A DNA stretch of 36,743 nt. Origin: JAWXBK01 sp040878185. GTDB taxonomy: Bacteria > Pseudomonadota > Alphaproteobacteria > Dongiales > Dongiaceae. Where the stretch lies: NCBI GenBank assembly GCA_040878185.1, contig JBBDMS010000013.1, positions 1 through 36,743 on the forward strand, written 5' to 3'. The position numbers and the translations under genes are program-made. Positions 30,707-36,743 of this stretch are shown here, in pieces. The notes under the pieces are model-generated. The model was not told the DNA's origin. It saw nothing but the letters and a program-made list of their open reading frames with translations, and did no database searches. Positions within the stretch are counted from its first letter, which is position 1, and each line of letters begins with the position of its first letter.

Positions 30707-31390
30707 TCAAGTCTCGTCAGGGGTTTGCGGCAGGCTGTTAAAAAGATGCACCATGAACAGCGTGGCAATCACCGGAACCAGAAGGTTCAGAAGGGGGATC
30801 GTCAGGAGGAAAGCGATCAGCGCACCCGCCGCGAAGATCCGCCCGAGATGCCGCTTCCGCAGCGCCTTCGCCTGGGCCGGGGGCATGCGGCGAAAAGCGA
30901 CGATCTCGAAATATTCTCGGCCGATCAGATAGCCGTTCACCGAATAGAACAGCAGAAGATAAGCCGGCGGAAAGAAGAACAACAGCGCATAGACCGGCAG
31001 CAGCAGAAGATTGAGTCCGAGCGCCATCGCGGCAAAAGCGAGCGTCGAACGGACTGCCTCGCCGATCGATTGCTGGCGCGCCGGCGGCAGATGCGGGTAA
31101 TGCCGGCGGTCGACCGCTTCGGCGACATCCTCGAGAAAGAAACCGACGATCGCCGTGACCGTGACCGGAAACAATAGCCAGGCGGCGATCACGGCGCCGA
31201 TGCCGGCAACGAAATCGACGGCGGTGTCGAGCCAGCCCCAGTCGAAGATCTGCAGCCAGCCGAGCAGGATCCAGAGGAAGACCACCAGCAGGATCATGAC
31301 CAGCAGCGCAAGGGCGACCGACTTCCACAGGACGCGCAGGACCGGGGGATCGGATAACTGACCGAGGCTCTTCGCCAACGCTGCGATCAT
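30707..31390 (-). CDS. EI24 / CysZ-like integral membrane protein
   Basis: This protein of about 227-234 residues has the EI24 superfamily layout, with four to six membrane helices including VALALLVMILLVVFLWILLGW, AGIGAVIAAWLLFPVTVTAIVGFFLEDVAEAV, ALGLNLLLLPVYALLFFFPPAY and AAGALIAFLLTIPLLNLLVPV. The family includes the sulfate transporter CysZ, but many alphaproteobacterial members have no assigned substrate and no cys gene is nearby, so transport of sulfate is not claimed. ATG 31390 has a GGGGA ribosome site; ATG 31411 is seven codons earlier. It is upstream of the bactofilin gene with a 94-base gap. Confidence 0.8.
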   Translation of the reverse strand: MIAALAKSLGQLSDPPVLRVLWKSVALALLVMILLVVFLWILLGWLQIFDWGWLDTAVDFVAGIGAVIAAWLLFPVTVTAIVGFFLEDVAEAVDRRHYPHLPPARQQSIGEAVRSTLAFAAMALGLNLLLLPVYALLFFFPPAYLLLFYSVNGYLIGREYFEIVAFRRMPPAQAKALRKRHLGRIFAAGALIAFLLTIPLLNLLVPVIATLFMVHLFNSLPQTPDET

Positions 31391-31494
31391 CGTGCCGTCC
31401 CCGATCCCCATGTTGCGCGCGGCACTTTAGGAGCCGGGCGACCTGCCGATCAAGCAACGCGCTCGAAAAAGCGCCGGATCGGGCCGGTTTTCCG

Positions 31495-31534
31495 GGCTTT
31501 GGCGGTGGGCCGCCGCCGGGATCGGGCCAAAGCC
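31495..31534. repeat. Inverted repeat in the EI24-like / adenosine kinase divergent region
   Basis: GGCTTTGGC (31495-31503) pairs exactly with GCCAAAGCC (31526-31534). Inside it GGCGG (31501-31505) can pair with CCGCC (31510-31514), so two alternative hairpins exist. Around it CGGGATCGGGCC and GGATTCG-type motifs recur (GGATTCG at 31535, 31546 and 31568). The 274-base region is otherwise non-coding; the rest holds the adenosine kinase promoter. Confidence 0.5.
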
Positions 31535-31586
31535 GGATTCGCAATGGATTCGGGTCCGATTTGGGCCGGATTCGGGGCTCCATCCC

Positions 31587-31614
31587 TTGTCCCGGGCCCG
31601 CTTGTGGCTATACT
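31587..31614 (+). promoter_or_regulatory. Probable sigma-70 promoter for the kinase-typA unit
   Basis: TTGTCC at 31587-31592 and TATACT at 31609-31614 are spaced by 16 bases. The -10 has one mismatch to TATAAT. It predicts a leader of about 65 bases before ATG 31686. Confidence 0.5.
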
Positions 31615-31685
31615 CCCGCCGCGCGCCGGACCCGCATGACGGGACCAGCGCCCAGGCCGACCACAATCGGATCGATCCCGCAATC

Positions 31686-32678
31686 ATGGCTGCTCCCGAC
31701 CTCGATTTGCTCGCGATCGGCAACGCGATCGTCGACACCCTGGTTCATGCCGACGACGAGTTCCTCGTTCAGCACGGGCTCGTCAAGGGCACGATGACGC
31801 TTGTCGATGCGACGCGCGCCGACCAGCTCTATCAGGCGAGCGGATCGGGCATCGAATCCTCCGGCGGGTCGGCGGCGAACACGGCGGCCGGCTTCGCCTT
31901 GATGGGCGGGCGCAGTGCCTTCGTCGGCCGTGTCGCGAACGATCAGTTCGGCGGCGTCTTCCGCCACGACATTCGCGCAAACGGCGTCGAGTACGAAACC
32001 GAATCGGCGAAGGGCGGCGCACCGACCGGGCGCAGCCTCGTGTTCGTCACGCCCGATGCGCAGCGCACGATGCAGACCTATCTCGGCGCGTCAATCGAAC
32101 TCGGCCCCGAAGACATCGACGAAGCGCAGGTGAAGCGCGCAAAGATTCTCTATCTCGAGGGTTATCTCTGGGATCCGCCGAAAGCCAAAATCGCGTTCCT
32201 CAAGGCGGCGGACCTCGCTCATGCGGCGGGCCGCAAGGTGGCGCTCACGCTTTCCGATCCGTTCTGCGTCGAACGCCATCGCGACGAGTTCCGCCAGCTC
32301 GTCGAGAACCATGTCGATATTCTGTTCGCCAACGAAGCCGAGATCTGCGCGCTCTGGCAGACGCCCGACTTCGACAACGCGGCGACGATCACCCGGCAGA
32401 AAACCCCGCTCGCCGTGCTGACGCGCAGTGAGAAAGGTTCGGTCATACTCGCCGGCAAGCAGGCCTTCTCGGTGCAGGCGGCTCCCGTCGATCACGTCGT
32501 CGACACGACCGGCGCGGGCGATCAGTACGCCGCCGGATTCCTCTTCGGTCTCGCGACCGGGCGCAGGCTCGATAGCTGCGCCCGCATCGCCTGCCTGACG
32601 GCGGCCGAAGTCATCTCCCATTACGGCGCGCGCCCGGTGACGACGCTCACCGATCAGGTCATGGCGCGCTTCAGCTGA
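31686..32678 (+). CDS. PfkB-family sugar kinase, probably adenosine kinase
   Basis: This 330-residue protein is a ribokinase-fold kinase. It opens DLDLLAIGNAIVDTLVHADDEFL, a start common in alphaproteobacterial adenosine kinases. PfkB signature 1 region is GGSAANTAAGFALMGGRSAFVGRVANDQFG, and signature 2 near the C-terminus is DTTGAGDQYAAGFLFG with the catalytic Asp in GAGD. A lid segment PTGRSLVFVTPDAQRTMQTYLG follows the adenosine-kinase pattern. The expected reaction is adenosine + ATP to AMP + ADP; another nucleoside or sugar is possible. ATG 31686 gives the family N-terminus. The typA gene follows after 14 bases and is probably co-transcribed. Confidence 0.88.
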   Translation: MAAPDLDLLAIGNAIVDTLVHADDEFLVQHGLVKGTMTLVDATRADQLYQASGSGIESSGGSAANTAAGFALMGGRSAFVGRVANDQFGGVFRHDIRANGVEYETESAKGGAPTGRSLVFVTPDAQRTMQTYLGASIELGPEDIDEAQVKRAKILYLEGYLWDPPKAKIAFLKAADLAHAAGRKVALTLSDPFCVERHRDEFRQLVENHVDILFANEAEICALWQTPDFDNAATITRQKTPLAVLTRSEKGSVILAGKQAFSVQAAPVDHVVDTTGAGDQYAAGFLFGLATGRRLDSCARIACLTAAEVISHYGARPVTTLTDQVMARFS

Positions 32679-32692
32679 AAGAAACCATTCCC

Positions 32693-34534
32693 ATGCCCGC
32701 CCAGGATTTTCCGCTCCGCAATCTTGCGATCATCGCCCATGTCGATCATGGCAAGACGACGCTGGTCGATCAGTTGCTGCGACAGAGCGGCACGTTCCGC
32801 GCCAATCAGCAGGTGGCCGAGCGCGCCATGGACTCGAACGATCTCGAGCGCGAGCGCGGCATCACCATTCTCGCCAAATGCACCTCGGTGCTGTGGAAGG
32901 GGAAGCGGCTCAACATCGTCGATACGCCGGGCCATGCCGATTTCGGCGGTGAGGTCGAGCGCATCATGAACATGGTCGACGGCGTGCTGGTGCTGGTCGA
33001 CGCGGCCGAAGGGCCGATGCCGCAGACCAAGTTCGTCACCATGAAGGCGCTCGCGCGCGGGCTCCGGCCGATCGTCGTCGTGAACAAGGCCGACCGGCCC
33101 GATGCGCGTTCGCATCTCGTGCACGACATGGTGTTCGACCTGTTCGGTGCGATCGGCGCAACCGACGCGCAGCTCGATTTTCCGATGGTCTTCGCCTCGG
33201 CCAAGCAGGGCTGGGCGGTGCGCGATCTCGAAAACGATCCGCGCGACAACATGGATGCGCTGTTCGATCTGATTGTCGCCCATGTGCCGCCGCCGACGCG
33301 CCGGCCCGACGAACCCTTCACCATGCTGGTGACCACCCTCGAATACGATCCCTATGTCGGGCGCGTGCTGACCGGGCGCATCCATTCCGGCCAGGCGCGC
33401 GTGAACATGTCGGTCAAATCGATCCGCCCCGACGGCCGTAAGATCGAGGAAGCGCGGCTGACCAAACTGCTCGCCTTCCGCGGGCTCGACCGGGTGCCGA
33501 TCGAAAGCGCCGAGGCTGGCGACATCGTCGCGATCGCCGGGCTCGCCGATACGACGGTCGCCGACACGATCTGCGATACTGTCGTGACGGTGCCGATCCC
33601 GGCCGATCCGATCGATCCGCCGACGCTCGCGATGACCTTCTCGGTCAACGATTCGCCGCTGGCCGGCAAGGACGGCGACAAACTGACGAGCCGCATGATT
33701 CGCGCGCGGCTGCTGCGCGAGGCCGAGGGCAATGTCGCGATCCGCGTGACCGAGACCGAAGGGCGCGACGCGCTCGAAGTGGCGGGCCGCGGCGAACTGC
33801 AGCTCGCGATCCTGATCGAGACGATGCGCCGCGAAGGCTTCGAGCTGTCGATCAGCCGGCCGCGCGTCATCTATCAGACCGAACCGACCACAGGGCAGCG
33901 GCTCGAACCGATCGAGGAAGTGCAGGTCGACGTCGACGACGAGTTCACCGGCGTGGTGGTCGAACAGCTCGGCCGCCGCCGCGGCGAGCTGCACGACATG
34001 CGGCCCTCGGGCGCCGGCAAGACGCGGCTCGTTTTCCACGCACCCTCGCGCGGCCTCATCGGCTATCACGGCGAATTCCTGACCGACACGCGCGGCACCG
34101 GAATCATGAACAAGCTGTTCCACGGTTATGCGCCCTACAAGGGCGAGATCGAAGGCCGACGCAACGGCGTGCTGATCGCCAATGCCGACGGCAACGCGGT
34201 TGCCTATGCGCTGTGGTATCTCGAAGAGCGCGGCCATCTCTTCGTGTCGCCGGGCGATCCCGTGTACGAAGGCATGATCATCGGCGAGAACAGCCGCGGC
34301 CACGATCTCGACGTGAATCCGCTGAAGACGAAGCAGCTCACCAATATCCGCACGACCTCGAAGGACGAAGCGATCCGCCTCACGCCGCCGATGCGCATGA
34401 CGCTCGAAAAGGCGATCGCCTATATCGAGGATGCCGAGCTGGTCGAAGTGACGCCGAAGGCGGTTCGCATCCGCAAGCGGCTGCTCGATCCGCATGCGCG
34501 CAAGCGCGCGGAACGCCAGGCCGAGGCGGGCTGA
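32693..34534 (+). CDS. typA: Translational GTPase TypA/BipA
   Basis: TypA/BipA is an EF-G-like GTPase that binds the ribosome and is needed for stress and low-temperature growth and for large-subunit assembly. The 613 residues match the family (about 607). The G domain shows IAHVDHGKTTLVDQLL (14-29), RGITILAKCTSV, NIVDTPGHADFGGEVERIM and VVVNKADRPDARS, all intact. Domain II, the EF-G-like domains (GRGELQLAILIETMRREGFELSISRPRVIY) and the TypA-specific C-terminal part (YEGMIIGENSRGHDLDVNPLKTKQLTNIR) follow. It lies 14 bases behind the kinase gene. Confidence 0.97.
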   Translation: MPAQDFPLRNLAIIAHVDHGKTTLVDQLLRQSGTFRANQQVAERAMDSNDLERERGITILAKCTSVLWKGKRLNIVDTPGHADFGGEVERIMNMVDGVLVLVDAAEGPMPQTKFVTMKALARGLRPIVVVNKADRPDARSHLVHDMVFDLFGAIGATDAQLDFPMVFASAKQGWAVRDLENDPRDNMDALFDLIVAHVPPPTRRPDEPFTMLVTTLEYDPYVGRVLTGRIHSGQARVNMSVKSIRPDGRKIEEARLTKLLAFRGLDRVPIESAEAGDIVAIAGLADTTVADTICDTVVTVPIPADPIDPPTLAMTFSVNDSPLAGKDGDKLTSRMIRARLLREAEGNVAIRVTETEGRDALEVAGRGELQLAILIETMRREGFELSISRPRVIYQTEPTTGQRLEPIEEVQVDVDDEFTGVVVEQLGRRRGELHDMRPSGAGKTRLVFHAPSRGLIGYHGEFLTDTRGTGIMNKLFHGYAPYKGEIEGRRNGVLIANADGNAVAYALWYLEERGHLFVSPGDPVYEGMIIGENSRGHDLDVNPLKTKQLTNIRTTSKDEAIRLTPPMRMTLEKAIAYIEDAELVEVTPKAVRIRKRLLDPHARKRAERQAEAG

Positions 34535-34540
34535 GCCTCG

Positions 34541-35494
34541 TCAGCCGGCTCGTGCCGCAGCGCTGTTACGGCGCGGCTGCCACAGCACCAGAAGACCGGC
34601 GGCAACGATCGCCAGAATGCCAATCACGGTCGGCGCATCGAGCCGTTCCTGGAAGAACAGCACGCCCCACAGGCTGGCACAGGCCAGATAGCTGTAATCG
34701 AACGTGCCGACGATCGCCGATGGGCCCGACTGATAGGCTTTCGCGACACCGGCAGCGACCGCGACCATGACGATCCCGAATGCCGCCATGATCGCCCAGT
34801 CGTTCAGATCCATCGGATGCCAGCGGCGGAGCAGGAATCCGTCCGACGCATCCGGCACCAGCAGCACCACGCCGATGGATCCGACGATCCCGGTCACGAG
34901 CAGCCCCGCGTTCAATCCGAGCGCGAGAACATATGGGCTCTCGGTCGGGCAGCGGTTTCGCGTGATGACGGCGGCGAGCGCATAAAGCAGCGCCGCCAGC
35001 ACGGGGAGCAACGCAAACAGCGAGAAGGCATCGCCGCCCGGCCGCAGGATGACAATGACGCCGGCGAATCCGATGGCGATCCCGCTCCAGCGGCGCCATC
35101 CGACGGGCTCTCCGGCAAAGACCGCAGCAAACCCTGCGATGAAGAGCGGGATCGTGTAGAGCGCCGTTGCGGCGACGGACAGGTCCATGAGGGGGATCGC
35201 GGCGTAATAGGCGATCCACGCGCCGACAATGAGCAGGGAACGCAGCATCACCCAGGGGCGCAGGACCTGCCGAAGCACCGCCGTTCCACCCATGGCCACG
35301 ATGATGGTCAGGATCGGCACCGAGAAAACGGCGCGTGCAGCGCAAACCTGCCAGAGCGAAAACTCGTCCGTCAGACCCTTTATACCCGCATCCATGCCGG
35401 AGAGCAGCAGCATCGAGCCGACGATGAGAGCAACGGCAAGGCGGGTCCGGTCGGGTGCGGCATGCGGCAGGTTCGGATTGACGACCGCACTCAT
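34541..35494 (-). CDS. EamA-family (DMT) transporter
   Basis: This 317-residue protein has ten predicted membrane helices in two EamA halves, for example LAVALIVGSMLLLSGMDAGIKGL, ALYTIPLFIAGFAAVFAGEPVGWRRW in the first half, and AYQSGPSAIVGTFDYSYLACASLWGVLFFQERLDAPTVIG in the second. The last segment, with FxExL before the final helix, is a typical end of RhaT/YdcZ-like drug/metabolite exporters. The substrate is unknown. ATG 35494 (MSAVVNPN) is chosen because the open frame upstream is not membrane-like. It is convergent with typA (6-base gap) and divergent from the AmpG-like gene across 153 bases. Confidence 0.88.
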   Translation of the reverse strand: MSAVVNPNLPHAAPDRTRLAVALIVGSMLLLSGMDAGIKGLTDEFSLWQVCAARAVFSVPILTIIVAMGGTAVLRQVLRPWVMLRSLLIVGAWIAYYAAIPLMDLSVAATALYTIPLFIAGFAAVFAGEPVGWRRWSGIAIGFAGVIVILRPGGDAFSLFALLPVLAALLYALAAVITRNRCPTESPYVLALGLNAGLLVTGIVGSIGVVLLVPDASDGFLLRRWHPMDLNDWAIMAAFGIVMVAVAAGVAKAYQSGPSAIVGTFDYSYLACASLWGVLFFQERLDAPTVIGILAIVAAGLLVLWQPRRNSAAARAG

Positions 35495-35647
35495 GCCGCT
35501 ATGTCTCCAGCACCGCCGAACGGGTTCAGACGGGTGAGATTGCGACCCCGACAAGGTTGCGATGATACCAGCCGCCGCGGGGTTTGACATCCGGCGAGCA
35601 CCGGCAAATTCTCAATCGATGAACCGCGACTCGGGCAAACACCAAGC

Positions 35648-36743
35648 ATGACCAGCCAGAACGCAATCGCGCCCGCACCGGGCCGGATCCAGCGCTGGGT
35701 CGAGGCCGTGCGCGTCTATGGCGACCGGCGCATGCTGGTCATTCTGCTGATGGGGTTCTCGAGCGGCCTGCCCTTGCTGCTCACCCTCTCGACTTTGTCC
35801 TACTGGCTTGAAAAAAACGGCGTCGATCTGACCACGATCGGCCTCTTTGCGCTGGTCGGCGTGCCGTACAGCTTCAAATTCGTCTGGGCGCCGCTGATCG
35901 ATCAGGGCCGCCTGCCATTGCTCACGCGCTGGCTCGGACGGCGGCGAAGCTGGGCGCTCGTGAGTCAGGCCGGGCTGATCGGCGCGATTCTGTTCATGGG
36001 CTCGACCGATCCGGCGACGGATCCCTGGTGGACGGCGTTCGCGGCCTTGCTGGTCGCCTTCTTCTCGGCCTCGCAGGATATCGCGATCGACGCCTATAGG
36101 ATCGAGATCCTCGACGAACATGAGCAGGGTGCGGGTGCCGCCACCACCCAGATTGGCTATCGGATCGGCCTCATCGTCGCCGGTGCCGGCGCGATCGCGG
36201 CCTCGGATTATATCGGCTGGCCGGCGATCTTCGTCGGGCTCGCCGCGCTGACGGCGATCGGCATGATCGCGGTTCTGACCGCGCGCGAGCCGAAGGCGCC
36301 GGAAAGCTGGGAGCGAATCGCGAAGGCGCCGCTGGCAGCCCAGCTCAAGCTTTCGGTCGTCGATCCCTTCGTCGAATTCCTGACCCGCAAGGGCGCGCTC
36401 GTCATCCTCGCCTTCGTGCTCCTGTACAAGTTCGGCGATGCGATCGGCGGCACGATGGCCTATCCGTTCTATATCCAGATGGGTTTCACCGGCACCGAGA
36501 TCGCCGCGATCTCGAAGGTGCTCGGCGTCATCATGACCTTGGTCGGCGTGGCAATGGGCGGTCTGATGGTCGCGCGGTTCGGCATCTTCCGTACATTGAT
36601 CGTCGGCGGCGTGCTGCAGGCGGTGACCAATGTTCTCTATGCCTGGCTCGCCGGGCGCGGCCACGACATCACGGCCCTCACCATCACCATCGGCGCCGAC
36701 AATTTCGCCGGCGGCATCGGCTCGGCCGCGTTCGTCGCCTATC
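35648..36743 (+). CDS. ampG: AmpG-like muropeptide permease, cut by the window end
   Basis: AmpG is an inner-membrane transporter that imports anhydro-muropeptides for cell-wall recycling and affects beta-lactamase induction. The 365 codons present start MTSQNAIAPAPGRIQRWVEAV. They contain the characteristic first-helix region GFSSGLPLLLTLSTLSYWLE, GVPYSFKFVWAPLIDQGRLP and FFSASQDIAIDAYRIEIL, an MFS-type pattern typical of AmpG, then RIGLIVAGAGAIAAS and later helices up to ADNFAGGIGSAAF. The stop is outside the window, so no closed frame is seen. The usual product is 420-600 residues. It is divergent from the EamA gene. Confidence 0.9.
   Translation, partial: MTSQNAIAPAPGRIQRWVEAVRVYGDRRMLVILLMGFSSGLPLLLTLSTLSYWLEKNGVDLTTIGLFALVGVPYSFKFVWAPLIDQGRLPLLTRWLGRRRSWALVSQAGLIGAILFMGSTDPATDPWWTAFAALLVAFFSASQDIAIDAYRIEILDEHEQGAGAATTQIGYRIGLIVAGAGAIAASDYIGWPAIFVGLAALTAIGMIAVLTAREPKAPESWERIAKAPLAAQLKLSVVDPFVEFLTRKGALVILAFVLLYKFGDAIGGTMAYPFYIQMGFTGTEIAAISKVLGVIMTLVGVAMGGLMVARFGIFRTLIVGGVLQAVTNVLYAWLAGRGHDITALTITIGADNFAGGIGSAAFVAY

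Noticed and set aside
32654..34495. 613-codon open frame antisense to typA
   Set aside because: It mirrors a complete and conserved TypA with intact GTPase motifs; the antisense product has no family features.
1..36743. CRISPR arrays, rRNA, tRNA, insertion sequences, integrases and phage genes
   Set aside because: No regularly spaced direct repeats, transposase- or integrase-like proteins or rRNA segments were seen on either strand.

Overview
This is a GC-rich window made of two unrelated-looking parts. Bases 1 to about 2225 carry what reads as an actinobacterial (Thermoleophilia-like) fragment: the last codons of a possible ECF sigma factor, a membrane-anchored protein, a secreted paralogue of its outer domain, and the first 56 codons of a MoxR-type AAA ATPase. 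The ATPase is cut just after its Walker A motif. From about 2226 to the end the gene content and gene order are those of an alphaproteobacterium, most likely Rhodospirillales or a close relative. The evidence is the rph/rdgB/hemW and hrcA/grpE and dnaK/dnaJ neighbourhoods, the lppC-rsmI-yraN block, gshB, a bactofilin, a GcvA-type LysR regulator and DUF2244. The taxonomy is inference from protein character and synteny; no search was run.

Layout of the alphaproteobacterial part. 2.3-4.6 kb: a TPR-sulfotransferase and a secreted DUF2147 protein, convergent. 4.7-11.0 kb: a minus-strand run gshB, kup, sirB1-like, BON lipoprotein, yraN, rsmI, with ATGA-type overlaps between rsmI/yraN and BON/sirB1, and a separate AT-rich promoter island before kup. 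11-13 kb: the divergent lppC-like lipoprotein and a SAM methyltransferase. 13-14.3 kb: a LysR regulator and a divergent 62-residue protein sharing an AT-rich palindromic intergenic region. 14.4-18.5 kb: hemW, rdgB, a Sel1-repeat protein, a GNAT acetyltransferase and rph. 18.7-25.7 kb: the heat-shock block hrcA-grpE and dnaK-dnaJ, split by a minus-strand pair of unrelated units (a DinB-family protein, and alkB with a small membrane protein). 25.7-29.8 kb: a DUF1772-like membrane protein, pyrE-dapB (overlapping), DUF2244, nth. 29.4-31.4 kb: an outer-membrane-type lipoprotein, a bactofilin and an EI24/CysZ-like membrane protein. 31.7-36.7 kb: adenosine-kinase-like PfkB kinase, typA, an EamA exporter and an AmpG-like permease running off the window end.

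How the genes work together. The core is proteostasis (HrcA repressor, GrpE/DnaK/DnaJ) with a well-formed RpoH (sigma-32) promoter before dnaK and no CIRCE operator anywhere upstream of these genes. Around it sit ribosome and RNA maturation (RsmI, RNase PH, TypA), DNA and nucleotide hygiene (Nth, AlkB, RdgB), cell envelope and peptidoglycan functions (LppC-like, bactofilin, AmpG) and basic metabolism (PyrE, DapB, GshB, Kup).

No new defence, mobile or biosynthetic system is evident. The best things to look at are the junction near 2225 (probable assembly chimera), the four-cysteine paralogue pair before it, a G-rich palindromic repeat that appears to be translated as the N-terminus of HemW, young tandem repeats in grpE and rsmI, and several uncharacterised palindromes in front of kup, the LysR gene, the BON gene and the adenosine kinase. 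No stretch longer than 300 bases lacks a gene.
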